DNA of 8,532 bases from Desulfurococcales archaeon (lineage in GTDB: Archaea > Thermoproteota > Thermoprotei_A > Sulfolobales > Desulfurococcaceae). Location of the stretch: assembly GCA_027028805.1 (NCBI GenBank), contig JALVHX010000211.1:1-8532 (forward strand), read 5' to 3'. A program made the position numbers and the translations under genes. Numbering within the stretch: position 1 is the first letter of the stretch; every line of letters starts with the position of its first letter. Below the pieces are notes generated by a model. The model was not told the origin of the DNA. It did not search any database and worked only from the letters and a program-made list of their open reading frames with translations. Shown in pieces: positions 1 through 6,252 of the stretch.

Positions 1-14
1 GGAGAAGGGAGAGG

Positions 15-383
15 ATGGGTAAGGAGCCGGTGATACGCGATATAGCTTCCATGATAAGGAGCTTCCAGTACATCACATTCTTCGCCTACAAGGACAGATA
101 CGGGTTATCGATAAGTGAGGCGGCGGAGAGGCTCTATGAACAGGACCCGGGTTATGGCTGGAGACTCAAGCACGCGAAGGCCATGGTTTCATCATACGTG
201 TTCCGGCTGGGGATGCGCACCAGGGATCTAATAGGGCTCCCCCCGGCCAGGCTCCTGGAGTCTATAGACAACCTCCTATATCCATGGATCGTTGAGAGAG
301 CTGTATACGAGGTCTACTACGAGACAAGGTATAGGCCGGGCTTCGCCCCGGTCCCGATAACCGGGCTCAGATACATTTACTAG
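15..383 (+). CDS. Hypothetical protein, 122 aa, family not recognised
   Basis: I do not recognise this protein. It is 122 residues, rich in Arg and Tyr, with no signal peptide, no membrane segment and no Cys pair, so it is probably a small soluble protein. Residues about 5-85 look mostly helical, including a stretch (ISEAAERL, about 33-40) that resembles a helix of a helix-turn-helix, but this is too weak to call a DNA-binding domain. The C-terminus is rich in Tyr and Pro. The ATG at 15 follows the purine-rich GGAGAAGGGAGAGG at 1-14, a good Shine-Dalgarno region. The frame has no stop back to base 3, so a longer N-terminus beyond the window edge cannot be excluded. The TAG stop lies in a 12-bp tandem duplication that supplies a second in-frame TAG at 393-395. 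Codon use matches the neighbouring genes, so I think it is a real gene of unknown role. Confidence 0.7.
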   Translation: MGKEPVIRDIASMIRSFQYITFFAYKDRYGLSISEAAERLYEQDPGYGWRLKHAKAMVSSYVFRLGMRTRDLIGLPPARLLESIDNLLYPWIVERAVYEVYYETRYRPGFAPVPITGLRYIY

Positions 384-396
384 GACATTTACTAGG
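373..396. repeat. Perfect 12-bp tandem duplication over a stop codon
   Basis: The unit ACATTTACTAGG occurs at 373-384 and again, with no spacer, at 385-396. The first copy encodes the last codons and TAG stop of the upstream small gene. Because 12 is a multiple of three, the second copy places another TAG in frame at 393-395. It looks like a recent slippage duplication. Alternatively it could be a repeated AT-rich protein-binding site upstream of the amylase gene. Confidence 0.85.
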
Positions 397-397
397 G

Positions 398-456
398 CGG
401 CGTGAAACACGTTGCCGCACACGCCCCGGGCTCGTCTAGAAGTGTTTTTCACGCCG
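398..456. repeat. Imperfect inverted repeat (13/15 bp arms) upstream of GH57 gene
   Basis: The left arm CGGCGTGAAACAC (398-410) is the reverse complement of the right arm GTGTTTTTCACGCCG (442-456), apart from two extra T in the right arm. The arms are 31 bp apart. Each arm also holds its own small dyad: CGTG-AAA-CACG at 401-411 and GTG-TTTTT-CAC at 442-452. A second inverted pair, ACACGCC (419-425) with GGCGTGT (461-467), is interlocked with the first. The site could be a pair of operator half-sites for the amylase gene, or an RNA hairpin. The T5 at 445-449 could serve as a terminator tract for the upstream gene. Confidence 0.6.
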
Positions 457-490
457 TGTAGGCGTGTATCCGTCTCCGTGTCCCGTATAC

Positions 491-2065
491 ATGGTTGCCG
501 GGTGGCTCGTGGTGCCGGATGTAGTGTTCATGTTTGAGGTACACCAGCCCTATAGGCTTGACAGGAGGGCATATGAGAAGCTCCTTGACCGCGCGGTGCG
601 CGGGAGGCTTGAGCCGAAGGATCTGGAGGACGCGGTCTTTGACCAGGGCTTGAACAGGCTTGTTATGGAGAGGGCGGCGGAGAAGTGCTATGTGCCCGCC
701 ACCAGCATTATACTTGAGAACGTTGAACGCTACATGGGCGGGGGCAAGGAGTTCAGGGTGAGCTTCAGTATAAGCGGCGTCTTCCTGGAGCAGGCCGAGA
801 GATGGGCTCCGAGAGTAGTCGAGCTCTTCGGGAAGCTGGCTGATACGGGTATGGTTGAGTTCGTGGAGCAGACTTATTATCACAGCCTAGCCGCCCTCAT
901 GCCTCTCCCCGAGTACAGGGAGCTGAGGGAGCAGGTTGCCGAGCATAGGCGGCTCATGGAGGAGCTGTTCCACACACGCCCCACCAGTATAGAGAACACC
1001 GAGTTCATATACAACAATGATATAGCATGGTTCTTCTCCTCTCTGGGATACAGGGTCGTGTTAACCGAGGGGGTTGACTGGGTTCTCGGCTGGAGATCAC
1101 CGAACTATGTCTACAAGGCTTATGGTAGCGATATACGCGTGCTCACGAGGAACTATAGGCTCAGCGACGACGTGGGCTACAGGTTCAGCGATAGGGGATG
1201 GGACCAGTACCCGTTGACAGCCGACAAGTACGCCGAGTGGCTGAGCGCGACGCCGGGAGACGTTATATTCCTGGCGATGGACTATGAGACGTTCGGGGAG
1301 CACCACTGGCCCGAGACAGGTATCCATGAGTTCCTCCGATGGCTACCCGGCGAGATCCTGAGGCGCCCCAACCTCTACACCTCTACGCCGAGCCTCGTGG
1401 CGGAGAAGTATCCGCCGCGCGACGTGATAGACGTGCCTCCCTGGGCAACCATAAGCTGGGCCGATGAACGCGACGTCTCAGCGTGGCTGGGCAACCATAT
1501 GCAGAGGAACGCGTTCAAGATGCTTGTAGACCTCAAGCCCTATGTTGATGCCCTCGGCGACCAGGAGATTAGGAGGATATGGAAATTGTTAACGATCAGC
1601 GACCACCTCTACTATATAGCGACGAAGTTCGGGAGCATAGAGCAGGTGCACAGCTACTTCAGCCCATACAAGAACGCCCCCGACGCATACGCTATCTATG
1701 TACAGGCCCTCAGCCTCCTCGCAGGCTTGATCGCGGAGAGGGTTGTGGAGGACCCGGAGAAGGTGGCTTATAGGCTAGTTCTACCTGACGAGAAGGCCTT
1801 CTATTTCCACACAGCTGTCGGGGAGTATACGGGGATAAGGGCTAGGAGCATAGCGGAGCTCATAGACGCCCTTGAGCACGTGCCCCCCGAGTCGATACTG
1901 TTCCATGTGAAACGCGGCGATCTCCAGGCATGGCTCCGCCACGTATACGGGCTGGATGATCTCGCCGCAGAGATAGATGAGGCGGCCCGGGGAGCCGTGG
2001 ACGCGGAGGAGCTCAGGAAGATGATCACAGGGCTTCTCAGGAAAAGGTTTTCAGGAGAGCGATAA
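491..2065 (+). CDS. GH57 glycoside hydrolase (cytoplasmic alpha-amylase type) with C-terminal extra domain
   Basis: Probable retaining alpha-glucan hydrolase of family GH57, acting on alpha-1,4-glucans such as glycogen or maltodextrin. No signal peptide is visible, so it is likely cytoplasmic. Numbered from the ATG at 491 (524 aa), the five GH57 motifs can be read: HQPYRL (18-23), GVFLEQ (96-101), IENTE with the likely nucleophile E171, MDYETFGEH (263-271) with likely acid/base D264, and SDHLYY (370-375). The IENTE and DYETFGEH forms resemble the archaeal MJ1611-type alpha-amylases rather than the 4-alpha-glucanotransferases; that assignment is from memory. Residues about 432-521 form an added C-terminal domain (FYFHT, then SILFHVKRGDLQAWL) resembling the DUF5752 type. 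The start is uncertain: the frame opens at GTG 464, with an ATG at 491 and GTGs at 509 and 512. A start at 512 puts HQPYRL about 10 residues in, as is usual for the family, with a weak GGGTGG at 500-505. The gene is single, and convergent with the next gene. Confidence 0.9.
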   Translation: MVAGWLVVPDVVFMFEVHQPYRLDRRAYEKLLDRAVRGRLEPKDLEDAVFDQGLNRLVMERAAEKCYVPATSIILENVERYMGGGKEFRVSFSISGVFLEQAERWAPRVVELFGKLADTGMVEFVEQTYYHSLAALMPLPEYRELREQVAEHRRLMEELFHTRPTSIENTEFIYNNDIAWFFSSLGYRVVLTEGVDWVLGWRSPNYVYKAYGSDIRVLTRNYRLSDDVGYRFSDRGWDQYPLTADKYAEWLSATPGDVIFLAMDYETFGEHHWPETGIHEFLRWLPGEILRRPNLYTSTPSLVAEKYPPRDVIDVPPWATISWADERDVSAWLGNHMQRNAFKMLVDLKPYVDALGDQEIRRIWKLLTISDHLYYIATKFGSIEQVHSYFSPYKNAPDAYAIYVQALSLLAGLIAERVVEDPEKVAYRLVLPDEKAFYFHTAVGEYTGIRARSIAELIDALEHVPPESILFHVKRGDLQAWLRHVYGLDDLAAEIDEAARGAVDAEELRKMITGLLRKRFSGER

Positions 2066-2078
2066 GGGTTACTGGCTC

Positions 2079-2642
2079 CTAGCCCCTAGCCCTTTTCTTG
2101 ACGAGGCTGAGTATGTCTTTGAACGCGGCGTGGTCAGCTGTCTTCATAGCCTCGTAGACCAGGCTCTCCGCCGTGGTCAGGGCCGCGCCGGCCTTCTCCA
2201 TTCTCCTCAGAGCGGTCTCGTGGTCTATAGTGTGGCGTGACGCGACAGCGTCTACGGGTAGATAGACCCTGTATCCCTTTTCGAGCGCGTCAAGGGTTGT
2301 CTGGAGCACGCATATATGTGTCTCGATGCCGGTTACTATCATAGTCTTTCTCCCCAGCTTCTCTAAGGCCGCGGCCACCTTCTCGTCTCTGAGGATGCTG
2401 AAGCTCTTCTTTGATATGGGAGAGTATTTTTCTCCGAGAGCCCTTCTCACAGGCTCCACGGTGGCTCCGAGGCCCTCGGGGTACTGCTCGGTGATGAGCA
2501 CGGGTATGCCCAGCTTATCCATTGCCTCCGCGAGGAACACTATTGTCTCAACCAGGTTCTCGGCGCCGGGTATGGCGCGCATAAACTTCTCCTGCACATC
2601 TATTATAACCATGAACGCGTCACGGGGGTCAAGTAGCGGCAC
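2079..2642 (-). CDS. Isochorismatase-family cysteine hydrolase
   Basis: A 187-residue, single-domain enzyme of the isochorismatase/nicotinamidase-like superfamily, full length for the family and probably cytoplasmic. The expected catalytic triad is visible: D15 in the IIDVQ motif, Lys in SKKSFS (K78 by alignment with the PKxxFS form of the ISOC/YcaC-like branch, or else K79), and nucleophile C111 in TGIETHICV. The Glu-Thr-His-x-Cys stretch supplies the usual cis-peptide and oxyanion region. The family hydrolyses amides or vinyl ethers through a covalent Cys intermediate, but the substrate cannot be read here. The metal-binding DxHxxH pattern of true nicotinamidases is not evident, so PncA is less likely. 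The start is a GTG (bases 2640-2642 on the plus strand) with a strong GGAGAGGTG Shine-Dalgarno at 2652-2660, nine bases upstream. It is divergent from the ABC exporter operon and ends 13 bp from the GH57 stop. Confidence 0.92.
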   Translation of the reverse strand: MPLLDPRDAFMVIIDVQEKFMRAIPGAENLVETIVFLAEAMDKLGIPVLITEQYPEGLGATVEPVRRALGEKYSPISKKSFSILRDEKVAAALEKLGRKTMIVTGIETHICVLQTTLDALEKGYRVYLPVDAVASRHTIDHETALRRMEKAGAALTTAESLVYEAMKTADHAAFKDILSLVKKRARG

Positions 2643-2651
2643 GGCGGCCTA

Positions 2652-2660
2652 CACCTCTCC
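2652..2660 (-). promoter_or_regulatory. Shine-Dalgarno site of the isochorismatase-family gene
   Basis: Read on the minus strand this is GGAGAGGTG, close to the full archaeal anti-16S complement GGAGGTG, and it lies nine bases before the GTG at 2642. It decides in favour of the GTG start over the internal ATG at codon 11. It also implies a leadered transcript for this gene. Confidence 0.7.
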
Positions 2661-2677
2661 GGGAAGTCTATCCGTCT

Positions 2678-2686
2678 CTATAAGTT
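2678..2686 (-). promoter_or_regulatory. Candidate TATA box for the isochorismatase-family gene
   Basis: On the minus strand this reads AACTTATAG, an AT-rich TATA-like block. A start site about 26 bases downstream would fall near 2656, which would clip the Shine-Dalgarno site. The true box may instead be the AT-rich stretch near 2703-2710 (CAAATTAT on the minus strand). The position is tentative. Confidence 0.3.
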
Positions 2687-2692
2687 ACCCGT

Positions 2693-2706
2693 TTATCCCG
2701 GGATAA
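2693..2706. promoter_or_regulatory. Perfect 14-bp palindrome between divergent genes, candidate operator
   Basis: The sequence TTATCCCGGGATAA is its own reverse complement over all 14 bases. It sits in the 119-bp space between the divergent hydrolase and ABC exporter genes, about 50 bp from the former start and 55 bp from the latter. It lies next to TATA-like blocks on both sides. A dimeric HTH repressor or activator bound here could control both transcripts. That role is inference; the symmetry is seen directly. Confidence 0.55.
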
Positions 2707-2719
2707 TTTGATTACGGTG

Positions 2720-2730
2720 AACAATATTAG
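2720..2730 (+). promoter_or_regulatory. Candidate TATA box of the ABC exporter-thiI operon
   Basis: The AT-rich block AACAATATTAG is centred about 37 bases before the ATG at 2762. Archaeal transcription usually starts about 25 bases after the TATA centre, which would place the start near 2748-2752 and give a very short leader. No strong Shine-Dalgarno is visible; GGTGA at 2754-2758 is close to the ATG. A short-leader or leaderless transcript fits. The match to a TATA consensus is only fair. Confidence 0.4.
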
Positions 2731-2761
2731 TGGGGTAGGTGTTTCTCTATCATGGTGAGCC

Positions 2762-4492
2762 ATGGGGGGAGGCGGTGCTTTATCAAGGCTTATATTGGAG
2801 GCTGTGAGGAGGCCTCATTATCTCGCGGGAATGACCCTCTCAATAGTTCTCTGGGCGTATTTCAACAGCGTGATACCGGTTTTCGTGAAGGGCGCCATAG
2901 ATGAGGGCCTCGTCGCGGGGAGCTCTTCAGCACTTATCCATTATTCTCTCCTCATACTTCTCTTCCTAGTGTTCTCGGGTCTCTCGAGCTTCGCTTCCCG
3001 GTACCTGGCCTTTAGGCTGAGCCAGGATATAGTATATATGCTGAGGCTCAGGGCTTTCCGCGCCATACTCTACAGGCCTATGGATTATTTCGACGGCGTA
3101 TCCGTGGGCCAGGTTATATCTAGGATAACAAATGATGCTGAGAAGATCACCCGCTTCATAGCCTGGAGGACGCGGATGATCATATACTCCGTCACGGCCC
3201 TGGCCGCGTCCCTATACATAATGTATTCCATGAGCCCCCGTTTATCCCTGGCCGGCTTCCTAGCCGTTGCCGCCTTCATAGCCGTAAACACCAGGTATGC
3301 ATCGATCATAAGGCCTGTATACGACGAGATAAGGCATAGGACAGGCGTGCTGGCGGGCATAGCCTCCAATGGAATAGCTGGAATAAAGACTGTTAAGAGC
3401 ATGGCTCTGGAGCCCCAGGTATACGGGATGTTCATGGAGGAGAACGAGAAGCTTTTATCAGCAGGGCTCAGGGCGGCGCGGATAAGGGCTGTCTACGGCA
3501 ACGCCCCCATACTCGTAACCGCCGCGGCCATGACCGCTATCCTCTACTATGGGGGATACGCTATAGAGGCTGGTTACCTCACCTTGGGCGAGCTCGCCGC
3601 CTTCCTCATATATATGTTGAGGCTCATGTGGCCCCTTCGGGCGCTCGGGTTCTCGGTGGCCGATATACAGAGAAGCGCCGCCGCGGCCAAGAGGCTATAC
3701 GAGCTGATAGGGCTGGGCGAGGAGGGGTGGGGCGGGGAGCTGGAGATACGTGATGCCCGGGGCGAGCTCGTCTTCGAGGACGTATGGTTTACTTATCCCG
3801 GCGGAAAAGAGCCTGCTCTACGGGGTATAAGTCTACGGGTAAGGCCTGGAGAGAAGATCGTTGTGGTGGGGCCGCCTGGTAGCGGCAAGTCCACGCTCCT
3901 CAAGCTCGCCGCAGGACTCTATAGAGAGTATAGGGGACGCATACTGCTCGACGGGGTGGAGATCAGGAGGATAAGGTGGAGCAGTCTGCGCAGACTCATC
4001 GTATACGTGCCCCAGGAGCCCTTCATCTTCAACAGGAGTATAAGGGAGAACATAGAGCTCGGCAGGCCCGGCGCCGCCGTGAAGGAGATAGTCTGGGCGG
4101 CTGAGACGGCGCGTATACACGGGTTCGTGGAGAAGCTCCCCCGCGGCTACGACACCGTTGTGGGAGAGAGGGGTGTGGCTCTCTCGGGGGGTCAGAGGCA
4201 GAGGATAGGGCTGGCGCGCGCCCTCTTAGCGGATCCCATCGTATTGTTGCTCGATGACCCCGTGTCCAACCTCGACGCAGAGACGGAGAGGGAGCTTGTC
4301 GAGAGGCTTAGGCGTGTGCTGAGAGGCAAGACGGTGTTGATCGCTACCCAGAGGTTCTCGCTCGTCGACCTCGCGGACAGGATCATAGTCATGGACTCGG
4401 GCAGGATAGTTGAGGAGGGACGCCACAGCGAGCTCATGGAGAGGCGGGGGCTATACTATAGATTATACATGTCCTCGGAGAGGGGAGAGTGA
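2762..4492 (+). CDS. ABC exporter half-transporter with degenerate catalytic residues (subunit 1 of a heterodimer)
   Basis: Type IV (MsbA/multidrug-like) exporter half: an N-terminal membrane domain fused to an ATPase domain, 576 aa, normal length. About six membrane segments are visible (roughly 22-42, 58-78, 138-156, 161-176, 248-268, 274-292). The ATPase domain spans about 335-570: Y345 as A-loop, Walker A GPPGSGKST (370-378), Q-loop Q418, canonical signature LSGGQ (474-478), Walker B LLLDD (495-499) and D-loop SNLD. Two key residues are changed: the catalytic Glu is Asp (D499) and the switch His is Gln (Q530, in IATQRFS). Heterodimeric exporters such as TM287/288 and BmrCD show this pattern in one subunit. 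With an intact signature but degenerate Walker B and switch, it should pair with the next gene product. The substrate cannot be read. The ATG at 2762 is preceded by GGTGAGCC; this is the first gene of the operon and its stop overlaps the next start. Confidence 0.94.
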   Translation: MGGGGALSRLILEAVRRPHYLAGMTLSIVLWAYFNSVIPVFVKGAIDEGLVAGSSSALIHYSLLILLFLVFSGLSSFASRYLAFRLSQDIVYMLRLRAFRAILYRPMDYFDGVSVGQVISRITNDAEKITRFIAWRTRMIIYSVTALAASLYIMYSMSPRLSLAGFLAVAAFIAVNTRYASIIRPVYDEIRHRTGVLAGIASNGIAGIKTVKSMALEPQVYGMFMEENEKLLSAGLRAARIRAVYGNAPILVTAAAMTAILYYGGYAIEAGYLTLGELAAFLIYMLRLMWPLRALGFSVADIQRSAAAAKRLYELIGLGEEGWGGELEIRDARGELVFEDVWFTYPGGKEPALRGISLRVRPGEKIVVVGPPGSGKSTLLKLAAGLYREYRGRILLDGVEIRRIRWSSLRRLIVYVPQEPFIFNRSIRENIELGRPGAAVKEIVWAAETARIHGFVEKLPRGYDTVVGERGVALSGGQRQRIGLARALLADPIVLLLDDPVSNLDAETERELVERLRRVLRGKTVLIATQRFSLVDLADRIIVMDSGRIVEEGRHSELMERRGLYYRLYMSSERGE

Positions 4493-6243
4493 TGGCTCAG
4501 CGTTCCTCGCTAATGCTTATGAAGAGGTTTATGGCGGATCTGCTGGGATACAGGCTGGAGGTAGCCCTCATAACGGCGTCTATAATAGGGGCCGCGGTCT
4601 CAACGGTCTACGCCCCCTATATACTGGGGAGGATCATAGACGAGTACGTTGTGCCGGGCCGCATGGGCCAGGCCCTCCCCATGGTCGCGTTGTACGCGGC
4701 CGCACTGCTGGGCCAGTGGCTGTTCTCCACTATAAGGAGCAGGTATATAGAGGAGCTGGGTCAGCGTGTCCTCTACAATCTACGCGGCAGGCTCTATGAG
4801 AAGCTCTTGTCTATGAGGATAGATTATTTCCGCGACAAGCAGGCCGGTGATCTCGTCTCGAGGATCATAAACGATACCTCTACTATAAACGAGGTACTGG
4901 TCTCAGGCGTCGCGAGCGTTTTAGGAGACGTGTTCGTGCTCATAGGCGTGGCCGCGGCCATGGTTATGCTGAGCCCCGGCCTCACATTGGCCGCTCTCGC
5001 GCCGGTTCCACTGATGATCCTAGTGGCCATGGTCTTCGGCACAAGGCTCCGCAGAGCCTTCAGGGATATAAGGGCGAGGATAGCCGAGATCTCGAGCATT
5101 GTAGGGGAAACCCTTCTGGGAATAGAGACTGTTAAGTCGTTTGGCCGCGAGGACTTGTTCCTGGAGGAGTTCGAAAAGGCCTCTACGAGAACCGTCGGCT
5201 CCTATATGAGGGCCGCTGTCACCATGGGCGTCTTCTGGCCTCTGATGAACATATCCTCGACGCTCTCCGTGATCATAGTGCTCGTCTACGGCGGCGGGAT
5301 GGCTCTGAGCGGCGCCATGAGCATAGGTGTCGTGGTAGCGTTTCTACAGTATACACAGCGCTTCACAGGCCCCATAAACAATATAATCAGCATGTATGAC
5401 TCGCTCCAATCAGCCTTCGCCTCACTGGACCGGATATATGATGTCCTTGACTCCGAGATGACCGAGAGGTATGGCGGGCGGAGAACAGGTGATCTCCGGG
5501 GAGACATCGTCTATAGAGATGTATGGTTCGAGTATGAGCCGGGCCGGCCGGTTCTGCGCGGGGTCAGCCTGGTTATAAGGAGGGGCGAGAGCGTGGCCCT
5601 TGTAGGCCGCACCGGCGCGGGTAAGACGACTCTGGTTAATCTTCTCCTCAAGATGTATGAGCCTAGCCGTGGAGAGATACTTATCGGGGACACGAGGCTC
5701 TCCGAGATCGATGCCCGCTACCTGAGGAGCCGTGTCGGATACGTGCCCCAGGAGACGTATCTCTTTCCCGGAACAATAATGGATAATATACGGATCGCGC
5801 GGCCCGGCGCCAGCGACGAGGAGGTTGTAGAGGTGTGTAGGCGGCTAGGCATCCACGAGTATATAGAGCGGCTCCCCAAGGGATACTATACAGACGCCGG
5901 CGAGGCGGGTAGAAGGCTCTCGGTTGGTGAGAGACAGTTGATATCAATAGCCCGCGCCATGATAAGGGACCCCGACATAGTTGTGCTCGACGAAGCCCTC
6001 TCCAGCGTGGATCCAGAGACAGAGGCTGTTGTGAGGAAAGCGTTGAAGACGCTTATGAGGGGGAGGACAAGCATACTGGTGGCTCATAGACTGTCGGCGG
6101 CGAGAGATGCCGACAAGATCATCGTGGTCGAGGATGGACGCGTCGTCGAAGAGGGCGACTTCAACGAGCTCATGGAGAAAAAAGGCAGGTTCTACGCACT
6201 ATACATGGCTCAGCACGAGAGAGACGCCGCTGAACAGGGGTGA
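4492..6243 (+). CDS. ABC exporter half-transporter with catalytic Glu and His but variant signature (subunit 2 of a heterodimer)
   Basis: Second half of the exporter, 583 aa from the ATG at 4492, whose A is the last base of the upstream TGA. An in-frame GTG at 4489 is an alternative start; GGAG/GGGGAG at 4477-4487 would serve either. About six membrane segments are visible (near 22-45, 62-82, 139-162, 163-183, 246-269, 276-294), followed by an ATPase domain with Walker A GRTGAGKT (372-379), Q-loop Q420, Walker B VVLDE with catalytic E501, and switch H532 in VAHRLS. The signature is LSVGE (476-480), not LSGGQ. This is the mirror image of its partner, so the heterodimer would have one consensus site (this Walker A/B with the partner's LSGGQ) and one degenerate site (partner's D499/Q530 with this LSVGE). 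The overlap suggests translational coupling, as expected for a 1:1 complex in the membrane. The substrate is unknown; a drug or lipid is possible. Confidence 0.95.
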   Translation: MAQRSSLMLMKRFMADLLGYRLEVALITASIIGAAVSTVYAPYILGRIIDEYVVPGRMGQALPMVALYAAALLGQWLFSTIRSRYIEELGQRVLYNLRGRLYEKLLSMRIDYFRDKQAGDLVSRIINDTSTINEVLVSGVASVLGDVFVLIGVAAAMVMLSPGLTLAALAPVPLMILVAMVFGTRLRRAFRDIRARIAEISSIVGETLLGIETVKSFGREDLFLEEFEKASTRTVGSYMRAAVTMGVFWPLMNISSTLSVIIVLVYGGGMALSGAMSIGVVVAFLQYTQRFTGPINNIISMYDSLQSAFASLDRIYDVLDSEMTERYGGRRTGDLRGDIVYRDVWFEYEPGRPVLRGVSLVIRRGESVALVGRTGAGKTTLVNLLLKMYEPSRGEILIGDTRLSEIDARYLRSRVGYVPQETYLFPGTIMDNIRIARPGASDEEVVEVCRRLGIHEYIERLPKGYYTDAGEAGRRLSVGERQLISIARAMIRDPDIVVLDEALSSVDPETEAVVRKALKTLMRGRTSILVAHRLSAARDADKIIVVEDGRVVEEGDFNELMEKKGRFYALYMAQHERDAAEQG

Positions 6244-6252
6244 GCGGGGACT

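Noticed and set aside
398..456. Inverted repeat as ends of a mobile element or a CRISPR repeat
   Set aside because: There is only one copy pair, no transposase, and the only flanking direct repeat is a 12-bp unit with both copies on one side rather than one on each side.
449..883. 144-residue minus-strand frame opposite the GH57 gene
   Set aside because: The plus strand encodes clear GH57 motifs here; the opposite frame is a codon-bias shadow.
2079..2642. Calling the hydrolase nicotinamidase PncA or a true isochorismatase
   Set aside because: The DxHxxH metal motif of nicotinamidases is not evident, there is no siderophore or NAD salvage context, and the Lys motif looks like the broader cysteine hydrolase branch.
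2752..2904. 50-codon frame from the ATG at 2752, overlapping the start of the first exporter gene
   Set aside because: It has no ribosome site and no recognisable protein features; it is most likely a chance frame within the exporter gene.
2762..4492. Treating subunit 1 as a broken ABC gene because catalytic residues are changed
   Set aside because: The frame is intact, full length, coupled to its partner, and the changes match the known degenerate-site pattern of heterodimeric exporters.
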